This document shows positions 20,626 to 29,641 of a stretch of DNA of 64,000 bases, one piece after another (position 1 is the stretch's first letter; each line of letters opens with the position of its first letter). The position numbers and the translations under genes are program-made. The notes below the pieces were generated by a model, which was given only the letters and a program-made list of their open reading frames with translations, was not told the origin of the DNA and did not search any database. Source of the stretch: Sinorhizobium meliloti 4H41 (GTDB taxonomy: Bacteria > Pseudomonadota > Alphaproteobacteria > Rhizobiales > Rhizobiaceae); NCBI RefSeq assembly GCF_000375585.1, contig NZ_AQWP01000005.1, positions 1-64,000 of the forward strand, read 5' to 3'.

Positions 20626-20991
20626 CTATTCTTCACCCGGTGCGGGTTTCTGCTTGCGCGGCACGCCCTGCCTTTCCTCGAAGCGGTCGCGGTAGAGGGT
20701 CGCTTGGCCAAGCAGCATCAGGGTCACGGGCGTCGTCACCGTCACGAAGAAGATGATGAGAACTTCGTGGAATACCCAGCGGCTCTGCAGGACGGCGAAG
20801 CAGAGGATGGACGCGAGGCAGAGGAGGATGGTGCCGCCGCTGGTCGCGATCGTCGGGGCGTGCAGGCGCGCGTAGAAATCGGGCAGGCGCAGGAGCCCGA
20901 GCGATCCGATCAGGGTGGTCGCGGCGCCGATAAGCATCAGCCCGCAGACGAGCAGCGCCGCCCATGGCGGAAGGTCGGTCAGATGGCTCAT
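20626..20991 (-). CDS. phaG: Pha/Mrp cation:proton antiporter subunit G
   Basis: This is a small integral-membrane subunit of the multisubunit K+/Na+:H+ antiporter. The 121 residues contain three hydrophobic helices (LLVCGLMLIGAATTLIGSLG, a middle one near residue 50, and VLIIFFVTVTTPVTLMLLGQ) and the MnhG motif RLPDFYARLHAPT. The C-terminus is a charged cytoplasmic tail. Its ATG overlaps the phaF stop by 4 bp. It is last in the phaAB-C-D-E-F-G operon and ends exactly at the convergent quinone reductase stop codon. Confidence 0.94.
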   Translation of the reverse strand: MSHLTDLPPWAALLVCGLMLIGAATTLIGSLGLLRLPDFYARLHAPTIATSGGTILLCLASILCFAVLQSRWVFHEVLIIFFVTVTTPVTLMLLGQATLYRDRFEERQGVPRKQKPAPGEE

Positions 20992-21269
20992 TCGATCACC
21001 TCGCCGCGCATGAGGAATTTTGCCAACGCGATGGACGAGGCGAAGCCGATCACTGCGATGATCAGCGCCGTTTCGAAATAGACCGTGTTCGCCGTACGGA
21101 TACCGAAGGTGATGAGCATCAGCATCGCATTGATGTAGAGCGTGTCGAGACCGAGAATGCGGTCCTGGGCCCTCGGTCCTCTGGCCATGCGGTAGAGCGC
21201 GAAGGCCATGGCGAGCGCAAGCATGGTCTGCGCGACGAGCACGGACCAGACGACGGCAAGCTCCATCAT
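20988..21269 (-). CDS. phaF: Pha/Mrp cation:proton antiporter subunit F
   Basis: This is a 93-residue membrane subunit with three helices. The MnhF motif RGPRAQDRILGLDTLYINAML, shortened here as GPRAQDRILGLDTL, follows helix 1. I choose the first of two tandem ATGs at 21269, since AAGGAG lies 8 bases upstream; the ORF extends farther upstream only through phaE sequence. The start overlaps the phaE stop codon, and its own stop overlaps phaG. Confidence 0.93.
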   Translation of the reverse strand: MMELAVVWSVLVAQTMLALAMAFALYRMARGPRAQDRILGLDTLYINAMLMLITFGIRTANTVYFETALIIAVIGFASSIALAKFLMRGEVIE

Positions 21270-21751
21270 TCGAATATCTCCTTCAAATCGGCCGCATAGC
21301 GCGTGATCGTTTCCCGCCACAGGTCCTCGTTTTCGATGTCGAGCACGTGGAAGAGCAGGATCTTCCGGCGACGGTCATATTCGAGCCATGCGGTGCCCGG
21401 CGTCGCCGTGACGACGCAGGCGAGCAGCGCCAGGGCGTTCTCGTCGGCGAGATCGAGGCTGACCGTCATGAAGCCCGCATTCACCGGACGCCTGCCTGCG
21501 CGCAGGATGATGAGCGTGACGGCGATATTCGAGCGGATGACGTCGCCGACGACGCGCAGGATGAATCCGGCGATCCTGCTCCAGCGGTGGAGACGCGAGC
21601 GGGCGGGATGCAGGTTGAGCGTCACCCATGCGAGAACCGTGCTGACCACCAGGCCGAGGACGATCGAGCCCGGCGTCACGGACTGGCTCAGAAGCAGCCA
21701 CATGAGGAGGAGCGCGATCGAGAGCAGCGGGTAGGGGAACCAGGTACGCAT
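21266..21751 (-). CDS. phaE: Pha/Mrp cation:proton antiporter subunit E
   Basis: This membrane subunit has 161 residues, with two or three N-terminal hydrophobic segments (LLSIALLLMWLLL, GSIVLGLVVSTVLAWVTL) and a cytosolic domain. The conserved FMTVSLDLADENALALLACVVT-type segment and TPGTAWLEY are typical of MnhE. It starts 2 bp after the phaD stop, and its TGA overlaps the phaF start. Confidence 0.93.
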   Translation of the reverse strand: MRTWFPYPLLSIALLLMWLLLSQSVTPGSIVLGLVVSTVLAWVTLNLHPARSRLHRWSRIAGFILRVVGDVIRSNIAVTLIILRAGRRPVNAGFMTVSLDLADENALALLACVVTATPGTAWLEYDRRRKILLFHVLDIENEDLWRETITRYAADLKEIFE

Positions 21752-21753
21752 CG

Positions 21754-23373
21754 CTACTGGCTCCCGGCCCGCGGCGCCGAAAGCACGCGATCGCTGTGGG
21801 TGAGGGGCGCGAGCAGATCGTCAGCCGTCGCCTGCATGTAACGCATCGCGGGTCCCGCCTGCAGGCTCAGGAAGATGCAGGCTGCGAGCAGGACGACGAC
21901 CGGCGTGATCTCGATCACGACGACCCGCGGGATCGTACCCTCGATCGACGCCCAGAACGTTCGGATGCCGATGCGGTTCATCGCGATCATGGCAGCGAGC
22001 CCGGACAGGATGAGGAGAGTGACATAGGTCCAGTCGGCGGCGGACGTTGCCGTCGCGAGCTCGGCGGCCGGCATGTCGAAGAGGCCGCTGATGAGCGCGA
22101 ATTTGGCGATGAAGCCGGAGAAAGGCGGCAGGCCGGCGAGCAGCAGGGCACAGAGGCAGAAGCAGAGGCCGAGAACGGCCATAGTGCCGGGAATGGCGAC
22201 GCCGACCTCTTCCTCCTCCTCGTCCTCGTCGAAATCGCCATAGGCTTCCATCGTCACGGCCAGAACGTCGGCGCCGGCGTCCCGGCCGCGTTCGACGAGC
22301 TCGATCAGCAGGAAGAAGGCCCCGATCGTCAGTGTCGAGCTGACCAGATAGAAGAGTGCGCCGGCGAGCATTCCGTCGTGGCCGAGGCCGACCGCGGCGA
22401 GCAGGGTCCCCGAGGATACGAGAACGGAGTAGCCCGCAAGACGGCCCATCGCCTGCGAGGCGAGCACGCCGATACCGCCGAAGGCGATCGTCAGCATTCC
22501 CCCGGTGACGAGCCAGTCCTGGCCGAAACCGGACGATGCGCCCGCCGCGGTGCCGAAGACGAGCAGATGCAGGCGGATGATGACGTAGATGCCGACTTTG
22601 GTCAGGACCGCGAAGACGCCTGCGACCGGCGGCGTCGCCGCGGCATAGGCCGTCGGCAGCCAGAAACTGAGCGGCCACATGCCCGCCTTGACGAGAAAGG
22701 CGACGCCGAGGATGGCCGAGCCCATTTCGACGAGTGTTCTGCTTCTGGGTTCGAGGGCTGCGAGCTTCGTCGCGAGGTCGGCCATGTTGAGCGTGCCGGC
22801 GGCGCCGTAGATAAGGCTGACGCCGATCAGGAACAGCGCCGAGGCGGCGAGGTTTACGGCGATATAATGCAGCCCCGCCTTCACGCGCAGCGGACCGGAG
22901 CCGTGCAGGAGCAGGCCATAGGAGGCGGCCAGCATCATTTCGAAAAAGACGAAGAGATTGAAGAGGTCGCCCGTGAGAAAGGCGCCGTTGAGACCGGCTA
23001 CGAGAAGCTGGAAAAGCGAATGGAAGTGATGCCCCGCCGTGTGCCACCGCGCCATGGAATAGGCCTGCGCGGCGAGTGCAAGGCCGCTCGTCAGGCACAG
23101 CATCAGGGCCGACAGGCGGTCGAGCACGAGGACGATCCCGAAGGGGGCGGGCCAGTTTCCGAACTGATAGACCCCTGATCCGGGCAGGCTGCCGGTGCCG
23201 GCCGCGGCAAGTCGCATGAGGATCATCGAGAGGATGAAGACGACGAGCGTGGACGCGAAGCCGATGGCCCCCTTCAATGTCCGGTCGCGCTCGTTGATCG
23301 GGATCAGCACCGCAGCCACGGCAAGCGGCAGGAGGATCGGCAGGATGAGAAGATGATCGAGCCAATCAGTCAC
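21754..23373 (-). CDS. phaD: Pha/Mrp cation:proton antiporter subunit D (NuoN/NuoM-like)
   Basis: This large proton-translocating membrane subunit is homologous to complex I antiporter-like subunits, with about 14 transmembrane helices. I place the start at a GTG at 23373 (539 residues), overlapping the phaC stop, with GGGAG 7 bases upstream. The conserved lysine-bearing helices are visible in FLVKAGMWPLSFWLPTAYAA and VFAVLTKVGIYVIIRLHLL. An acidic loop DFDEDEEEEEVGVAIPG sits between two late helices. It belongs to the pha operon involved in K+ and pH homeostasis. Confidence 0.94.
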   Translation of the reverse strand: MTDWLDHLLILPILLPLAVAAVLIPINERDRTLKGAIGFASTLVVFILSMILMRLAAAGTGSLPGSGVYQFGNWPAPFGIVLVLDRLSALMLCLTSGLALAAQAYSMARWHTAGHHFHSLFQLLVAGLNGAFLTGDLFNLFVFFEMMLAASYGLLLHGSGPLRVKAGLHYIAVNLAASALFLIGVSLIYGAAGTLNMADLATKLAALEPRSRTLVEMGSAILGVAFLVKAGMWPLSFWLPTAYAAATPPVAGVFAVLTKVGIYVIIRLHLLVFGTAAGASSGFGQDWLVTGGMLTIAFGGIGVLASQAMGRLAGYSVLVSSGTLLAAVGLGHDGMLAGALFYLVSSTLTIGAFFLLIELVERGRDAGADVLAVTMEAYGDFDEDEEEEEVGVAIPGTMAVLGLCFCLCALLLAGLPPFSGFIAKFALISGLFDMPAAELATATSAADWTYVTLLILSGLAAMIAMNRIGIRTFWASIEGTIPRVVVIEITPVVVLLAACIFLSLQAGPAMRYMQATADDLLAPLTHSDRVLSAPRAGSQ

Positions 23374-23713
23374 CGCGCTGCTCCCTTCCGTCCACATGGT
23401 CGGTTCCGGTGAAGCCGCGGGAGGCGAGCAGCACCACGAGGAAAAGTGCGGTCATGGCGAAGCCGATGACGATCGCCGTCAGCACCAGTGCCTGCGGCAC
23501 AGGGTCGGTATAGCGGGCGAGATCGCCGACGCCGCCGGGATCGAGGATCGGAGGAGCGTTCACCCGCAACCGGCCCATGCCGAAGATGAAGAGATTGACG
23601 GCGAAGGAGAGCAGCGAAAGCCCGATGATCACCTGGTATGTTCGCGGCCTCAGGAGAAGATAGACGCCCGATGCGGTCAGCGTGCCGATCCCGGCCGAAA
23701 GAATGAGTTCCAT
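23366..23713 (-). CDS. phaC: Pha/Mrp cation:proton antiporter subunit C (NuoK-like)
   Basis: This is a 115-residue membrane protein with three helices, homologous to NuoK/MnhC. It contains ASGVYLLLRPRTYQVIIGLSL, shortened as GVYLLLRPRTYQVIIGL, and ALVLTAIVIGFAMTALFLV. The ATG overlaps the phaAB stop (23713-23715) by one base, and its TGA overlaps the phaD GTG. The C-terminal tail is polar. Confidence 0.94.
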   Translation of the reverse strand: MELILSAGIGTLTASGVYLLLRPRTYQVIIGLSLLSFAVNLFIFGMGRLRVNAPPILDPGGVGDLARYTDPVPQALVLTAIVIGFAMTALFLVVLLASRGFTGTDHVDGREQRGD

Positions 23714-26640
23714 TAGCGTACCGCCTCCTTGTCCGAGCGTGCGGCCTTCGCATGCGCACGCGGTGCACGGACCGACTGGTGCGCCAGCGCGATCAGGATG
23801 AGCACGGTGGCGCCGAGCACCAGCGAGAAGACGCCGAGGTCGAAGAGGATCGCGCTTGCGAGCGGAAACTTGCCGACGACCGGCAGGCTTGCATATTGCG
23901 CGTGGGAGGTGAGGAAGGGATAGCCGAAGAACCAGGACCCGACGCCCGTGGCCGTCGCGACCAGCAGGCCGATGCTCATCCAGCGAAGCGGATGGATGCG
24001 GAGCCGTTCCTCGACCCAGCGGGTGCCGCCGGACATATATTGCAGGATAAAGCCGATCGACATGGCGATGCCGGCGGCAAAGCCGCCTCCCGGCAGATCA
24101 TGTCCGCGCAGGAAGAGAAAGGCCGCGAGCATTCCTGTGACCGGAAACATCCAGCGCATGATCACTGCCGGGATGAAGAGATATTCGGCGACGCTGTCCC
24201 CGGCGGCGCGCTCGGGATGATCGTCGTCGAAGGCGTTCTGCACCCTTTGCTGCTCCGGCGTCTCCAGGCTGTCGGACTGCGGGCGGAAGCGCAGGAGAAG
24301 CGCGAAGACCGTGAGCGCGACGATGCAGAGCACGGCGATCTCGCCAAGCGTATCGAAGCCGCGGAAATCGACGAGGATGACGTTGACGACATTGGTGCCG
24401 CCGCCCTCCCGATAGGCGCGCTCGAGAAAATAGCTGGCGATGGTTTCGGGGAGGGGCCGCGTCATCACCGTGTAGGCGATGAGCATCATTCCTCCGCCGG
24501 CGCCGATCGCCAGCAGCAGGTCGCGCAAGCGCCTCAGGCGGACCCTGATCGAGATGTCCTCCGCCGCTATCGGCTCCTCGATGCGCTTCGGAAGCCAGCG
24601 CAATCCGAGCAGAATGAGCACGGTGGTGACGATCTCCACGAGGAGCTGGGTGACCGCAAGATCGGGTGCGGATAGCCAGACGAAGGTGATGCAGGTGACG
24701 AGCCCTGCTCCGCCGAGGAGGACCAGCGAGGCGAGACGGTGGAATTTCGCCTGATAGGCGGAGCCGATGGCGCAGGCGATGCCGATCGCCCAAAGCAGGG
24801 CGAAGGCGGGATCGATGCCGCGGATCACGAGCGGCGGCAGTTCGAAATTGCCGAGAAGAAGCGGCGATGCCCCTGCCGCAAGCGCAAGAAAGACGAGGAG
24901 ACGCATCTGCGGCTGCAGGCGACGCGTGCCGAGCCGCTGTTCGAGCCATCGGGCCCACTTCCAGGAAAGCGTTACCAGCACGCGCTCGAAAATGCGCTGC
25001 CCCTGGAGCAGGCGGAAGACCGGCGGACCCTCGACGGCCGTCGCCAGATAGGAGCGCATCAGGAAGTAGAGGCCGATGCCGCCCGAAAGCGCGACGAAGC
25101 TCATGATCAGCGGAATGTTCCAGCCGTGCCAGACCGAAAGGCTGTAATAGGGCGTTCCCTCGCGCAGAACCGAGAGAACGGCCGTGTGAAGGAAGGGACC
25201 GATCGTCTGGGCGGGAATTATGCCGACGACCAGACAGGCGAGAACGAGGAAGTCGACCGGCGCCCGCATCCAGCGGGGTGGCTCATGCGGCTTTCTCGGG
25301 AGGTCCGCCGGCAGCCGGCCGAAGAAGACGCCGTGGATGAAGCGGAGCGAATAGGTGACGGCAAACATGCCCGCGATCGTCGCCACATAGGGCGTAGCCG
25401 TGTCGAGCGGGTTTACGAGATGCGTCTCGATCGCCTCGGCGAAGAACATCTCCTTGGACAGAAAGCCGTTGAGCAGCGGCACGCCGGCCATGGCGGCACT
25501 CGCCACCATGGCGAGCGTCGCGGTGATCGGCATGAAGTGGAAAAGCCCGCTCAGCCTGCGCATGTCGCGGGTGCCGCATTCGTGGTCGATGATTCCGGCC
25601 GCCATGAAGAGAGAGGCCTTGAAGGTCGCGTGGTTGACGATATGGAAGACCGCGGCGACGGCCGCCAGCGGACTGCCGAGGCTCAGGAGAACGGTGATGA
25701 GCCCGAGATGACTGATCGTCGAATAGGCGAGGAGCCCCTTAAGATCCTGCTGAAAAATCGCGAAATAGGCGCCGAGCAGGAGCGTTGTGAGGCCCGCAAG
25801 GCCCACGATCCAGAACCAGGCTTCCGTGCCGGCCATCACCGGCCAGAACCGCACGAGCAGGAAGACGCCGGCCTTCACCATCGTCGCCGAATGCAGATAG
25901 GCCGAAACCGGCGTCGGGGCCGCCATCGCGTGCGGCAGCCAGAAATGGAAGGGGAACTGGGCGCTCTTCGTCAACGCCCCGAGCAGGACGAGGACAAGTA
26001 CCGTGCCATAGAGCGGATGGTTGCGGATCGCGTCGCCCGAGGCGAGGACCGCGTCGAGTTCATAGCTGCCGACGATCTTGCCGATGAGTATCAGGCCGAC
26101 GAACATGGCGAGGCCGCCCATGCCGGTAATCGTCAGCGCCATGCGGGCGCCGTCGCGGGCGTGTGCGTTATGGTGCCAATAGCCGATCAGCAGGAAGGAG
26201 ACGATGCTGGTCAGCTCCCAGAAGACGGCGAGCAGAATGAGGTTGCCGGAAAGGACGACGCCCAGCATCGATCCCATGAAGGCGAGGAACAGCGCGAAAA
26301 AGCGCGGGACCGGGTCCTCCTCGGCCATATAGTAGCGGGCATAAAGCACGACGAGAACGCCGATCGCCGTGATCAGCGCCGAAAACAGCCAGGCGAAGCC
26401 GTCCATCCTGAGGGTGAAGTTCAGCCCGAGTTGCGGAACCCAGTCGATCCGGTAATGGAGGACGCCGCCCGAGGCGACGTAGGGGTAGAGGCCGGCGGTC
26501 ACCAGGAAGCAGACAAGCGCGATCGCACCTGCGAACCAGGAAATCGCACCGCGCTGATCGGACGGGAAGAAGATTGCAATGAGGCTTCCCGCGAAGGGGA
26601 CAAGAATGAAAACAGAAAGCAATTTCTCCGCGTATTCGAT
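23713..26640 (-). CDS. phaAB: Pha/Mrp cation:proton antiporter fused subunit A/B (NuoL-like)
   Basis: This is the largest antiporter subunit, about 975 residues. It is homologous to NuoL/ND5 over the first 500 residues (LTKSAQFPFHFWLPHAMAAP, VSAYLHSATMVKAGVFLL), then an MnhA C-terminal region, then an MnhB domain at the end (LRGHDLPGGGFAAGIAMSIG). The A/B fusion is the known rhizobial form. The start is unusual. The conserved N-terminus IEYAEKLLSVFILVPFAG is in frame with no ATG, GTG or TTG at its beginning. AAGGAG lies exactly 8 bases before an ATC at 26640. TTG at 26622 and an ATG at 26736 without a ribosome site are alternatives. It is the first gene of the operon. Confidence 0.92.
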   Translation of the reverse strand: MEYAEKLLSVFILVPFAGSLIAIFFPSDQRGAISWFAGAIALVCFLVTAGLYPYVASGGVLHYRIDWVPQLGLNFTLRMDGFAWLFSALITAIGVLVVLYARYYMAEEDPVPRFFALFLAFMGSMLGVVLSGNLILLAVFWELTSIVSFLLIGYWHHNAHARDGARMALTITGMGGLAMFVGLILIGKIVGSYELDAVLASGDAIRNHPLYGTVLVLVLLGALTKSAQFPFHFWLPHAMAAPTPVSAYLHSATMVKAGVFLLVRFWPVMAGTEAWFWIVGLAGLTTLLLGAYFAIFQQDLKGLLAYSTISHLGLITVLLSLGSPLAAVAAVFHIVNHATFKASLFMAAGIIDHECGTRDMRRLSGLFHFMPITATLAMVASAAMAGVPLLNGFLSKEMFFAEAIETHLVNPLDTATPYVATIAGMFAVTYSLRFIHGVFFGRLPADLPRKPHEPPRWMRAPVDFLVLACLVVGIIPAQTIGPFLHTAVLSVLREGTPYYSLSVWHGWNIPLIMSFVALSGGIGLYFLMRSYLATAVEGPPVFRLLQGQRIFERVLVTLSWKWARWLEQRLGTRRLQPQMRLLVFLALAAGASPLLLGNFELPPLVIRGIDPAFALLWAIGIACAIGSAYQAKFHRLASLVLLGGAGLVTCITFVWLSAPDLAVTQLLVEIVTTVLILLGLRWLPKRIEEPIAAEDISIRVRLRRLRDLLLAIGAGGGMMLIAYTVMTRPLPETIASYFLERAYREGGGTNVVNVILVDFRGFDTLGEIAVLCIVALTVFALLLRFRPQSDSLETPEQQRVQNAFDDDHPERAAGDSVAEYLFIPAVIMRWMFPVTGMLAAFLFLRGHDLPGGGFAAGIAMSIGFILQYMSGGTRWVEERLRIHPLRWMSIGLLVATATGVGSWFFGYPFLTSHAQYASLPVVGKFPLASAILFDLGVFSLVLGATVLILIALAHQSVRAPRAHAKAARSDKEAVR

Positions 26641-26851
26641 CGTTTTGTCTCCTTCCGAGTGTATTGGAGGTCGGGACTTCGGTCCCCCGAGTCTGACGCC
26701 GGACGGGTCACGCGGACGAGGTCCGCGCGTTCGCATAAGCGGCAGGAGGCATATGTTTTTATGACTATTTTCCGGACGGCTGCCAAGCCTTAGCAGCAAG
26801 AAAAAGCCGCGTCTGTACAGTCCGCCTCCGAAAGCGGGGTCCGGATCCCGG

Positions 26852-29488
26852 TCAAGCGGCTCGCCACCGCCGCTCGAAGACGAAAGTGGCAAGATCGTTG
26901 GCGTTCATCGGCCGGGCGAAGGCGTAGCCCTGCAGCCCATGGCATTCCATTTCCTTGAGGATGCGGGCGTGCTCGAGCGTTTCGACGCCTTCGGCGATTA
27001 CTTCGATCCCGAGCGACGTGCCGATGTCGATGATCGATGCCACCAGCCGGCGCTCCGCCGGAGAGGCGAGAATAGGCAGCACCAGTTGCCGATCTATCTT
27101 CAGGCGGCGTGGCGTCAGCTTCAGCAGGCTCAGGATCGAGGCATAGCCGGTACCGAAGTCGTCGATCTCGATGTCGATGCCGAGTTCCTTGATGCGCCGG
27201 ATGTTGGACATGACCGTCACATCGTTCTCGTCGAAGGAAATCGATTCGAGCAGTTCGAAGGAAAGCCGCCCCTCGGGTATGGAAAGCTCCTCCAGCCGGT
27301 CGATCAGTCCCTCGTCTCTCAGGCGCGGATAGGAGAGATTGACCGACACCTTCGGCACGTAGATGCCGTTTGCCTCCCAGCGATAGATCTGAAAGAGCGC
27401 CTGTTCGAGAATTTTCTGATCGATCGCAGCGACGACGTTGATGTCCTCCGCCGTCTTGAGAAAGGCGTGCGGGCCGAGAAGCCCCTTGGTGGGATGATCC
27501 CATCGTGCGAGTGCCTCGACGCCGATGATGTCGAGCGAGCTCGGACAGAACTGCGGCTGGAAATATGCGACGAATTCGTTCTGCTCGAGACCGCGCAGGA
27601 TCTCGTCGGCCGTCTGTTTCGTCTGGAGCACGGCGGTCTTCAGCGCACCCGTAAAGGTCTCTTGCCGGTTGCGGCCCCGGCGCTTGGCCTCGTAGAGGGC
27701 GATATCGGCGTTGACCAGTACCTGGGAAAGGTCATCCGTCGCATCGGTTTGAGCGGCAATCCCGATGCTCACGCCTATGCGGCATTCCTGATCTTCGTAG
27801 CGCACCGGAACGCTCATAGCCTCGATCACGCGGGAAGCCAGAGCCGCGTCCTCGTCGCCGCCGCCGCTTGCGCGAATGATGACGAACTCGTCGCCGCCGA
27901 TCCGGGCGACGAAGTCGTCCTGGCGTGCATTGTCCCGCAAAAGGCTTGCCGCATGCTTCAGGATTTCGTCGCCGGCTGCATGGCCCATCGTGTCGTTGAT
28001 CTGCTTGAAACGGTCGAGATCGATATGGAAGATGCTGATCTTCGCATTTGCGTCGGCCCGTCGGCTGCGGTCGAAGAGAATCTGGTCCAGGAAGCGGCGA
28101 TTGGGCAGTCCGGTCAATGGATCGTGCAGCGCGTTGAATTCCATGCGATGGCGCGCCGCCTCCAACTCGGCACTGTGGGCTTCCGCGAGGCGTTTGGCCT
28201 CCGATAGCGTCGCGCGTGTCTTCACGTCGGCCGTTACGTCCCAGTTGACGCCGACGATCTTCCTGTTGCCGTTCGTTCCGGCATAGGTCGAGCCGACCGC
28301 GCGGATATGGCGGACTTCCCCATCCGGAAGGCGGATGCGGAATTCCGTGTTGTATGCGCCGCCCGTGGCGAGCGTTTCGGCGAATTCCGCCTCGGCACGG
28401 GCGAGATCGTCGGGATGAAGCGTGTTCCGCCAGTCCTCGTAGACCTCGCGCATCGACGATCCGATGCCGTAGAGCTCCTTCATGCGGCTGTCCCACAGGA
28501 GCGTGCCGCTGTCGACGTCGAGCTCCCATATGCCGATCTTCGAAGTGTCGAGCGCGATCCTCAGCCGGTGCGAAAGCTCCTGAAGCTGATCCTTGCTCTG
28601 CCTCAATGCGCGAAAGTTCGCCTGCCGCTCGGCCATGAGACGGCCGGCGACGATCATGGGAGCGACGATCATCAGGCCGCCGAATATGATGAGGAAGCGG
28701 ACCTGCCACGCATTCTGCGGTGTCGTCGGCCACCCGCCTTTGGGGATCGCGGCCATGCGCCAGGAACCGCCGGGCAAGGATACGCTCATCTCGACAGGGG
28801 CGCTTTCGAAGATTGCCGGGTCGCCGAAGAAATGCGGGCCGCCGCGTCCCGTGCCGTCGCGGCCGGCAATGGCGATGTCGATGTCGAGCGCCGGCGATGA
28901 AAGCCCACTGTCGCGATAAAGGCGATCGACATCGATCACCGCTGATACAACGCCCCAGAAGCGCCTGCCACCTTCCGGACCGGTGGTTACCGGGAAGCGG
29001 CCGATCAGCCCGCGACCGCCTTGCACGAGGTCGACAGGGCCCGCGAGCACCATTTCTCCGGATGCCACTGCGCGCATGACGGAACTGCGTTGTTTGTCGT
29101 TCGCGCGGTAATCGAGACCGATCGCCTTCTCATTGCCCGTCAGCGGGTAGACCATCGCGACCACCAGTTCGGGCGCGGCGGCGATGTTGCGAAGCTGCGA
29201 GCCGCCGCTGAAGACGCTGCGTGCGAGCTCTCCGAAGCGCTGCTGCTGCATGTCGGGTTCGGTCTCGATCGTGGCGATCAGGCCCCGGACCAGCTGAATA
29301 TTGCCGTTGACGCTGCTCTCGAGGCTCGAGCGTATCGGGTTGAGCGCGTCGGCAACCTCGGAGCGCAGCCGCGCTTCCGAAACGATCCGGTTCTGATTGT
29401 CCGCGAGAACCCCGGCGGCGACTACCACAACGGCCGCGATGAGGGCCGGAAGGTAGCTGGGGGTGAGAAAGCGCGACAGACGGGACAT
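26852..29488 (-). CDS. Membrane sensor with CHASE-like, PAS, GGDEF and EAL domains (cyclic di-GMP turnover)
   Basis: This 878-residue inner-membrane signalling protein makes and/or degrades c-di-GMP. There is a transmembrane helix near residues 12-30 (ALIAAVVVVAAGVLA), a periplasmic CHASE-type sensor to about 265, a second helix (FLIIFGGLMIVAPMIVAG), then PAS. A GGDEF domain follows with intact IGGDEFV and an inhibitory RxxD site (RQDD) five residues before it. Last is an EAL domain with intact EALARWDH and the late IEIDDFGTGYAS and VIAEGVE motifs. Both catalytic domains look competent. The ATG at 29488 is chosen by homology (MSRLSRFLTPSYLPAL); the frame is open 21 codons farther upstream. 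No clear operon partner is seen. Confidence 0.92.
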   Translation of the reverse strand: MSRLSRFLTPSYLPALIAAVVVVAAGVLADNQNRIVSEARLRSEVADALNPIRSSLESSVNGNIQLVRGLIATIETEPDMQQQRFGELARSVFSGGSQLRNIAAAPELVVAMVYPLTGNEKAIGLDYRANDKQRSSVMRAVASGEMVLAGPVDLVQGGRGLIGRFPVTTGPEGGRRFWGVVSAVIDVDRLYRDSGLSSPALDIDIAIAGRDGTGRGGPHFFGDPAIFESAPVEMSVSLPGGSWRMAAIPKGGWPTTPQNAWQVRFLIIFGGLMIVAPMIVAGRLMAERQANFRALRQSKDQLQELSHRLRIALDTSKIGIWELDVDSGTLLWDSRMKELYGIGSSMREVYEDWRNTLHPDDLARAEAEFAETLATGGAYNTEFRIRLPDGEVRHIRAVGSTYAGTNGNRKIVGVNWDVTADVKTRATLSEAKRLAEAHSAELEAARHRMEFNALHDPLTGLPNRRFLDQILFDRSRRADANAKISIFHIDLDRFKQINDTMGHAAGDEILKHAASLLRDNARQDDFVARIGGDEFVIIRASGGGDEDAALASRVIEAMSVPVRYEDQECRIGVSIGIAAQTDATDDLSQVLVNADIALYEAKRRGRNRQETFTGALKTAVLQTKQTADEILRGLEQNEFVAYFQPQFCPSSLDIIGVEALARWDHPTKGLLGPHAFLKTAEDINVVAAIDQKILEQALFQIYRWEANGIYVPKVSVNLSYPRLRDEGLIDRLEELSIPEGRLSFELLESISFDENDVTVMSNIRRIKELGIDIEIDDFGTGYASILSLLKLTPRRLKIDRQLVLPILASPAERRLVASIIDIGTSLGIEVIAEGVETLEHARILKEMECHGLQGYAFARPMNANDLATFVFERRWRAA

Positions 29489-29641
29489 GGCATGATGCGG
29501 CTTCAAAAGAGCAATTCCAGGGCGTGGCCCACAAAGGGGCGGGGACGGCATGCAGCAAGCCCGGATAATTCCAGACTCTCCTTAACAAACCTTCATTCGG
29601 GGTTTCTGAAATAACTTACGGTAACGCGTGGTCCAAGCGCT

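Noticed and set aside
24739-26793. 684-codon open frame on the plus strand
   Set aside because: It is antisense to phaAB, has the highly charged Arg/Glu/Asp composition of a high-GC shadow frame, and no family motif.
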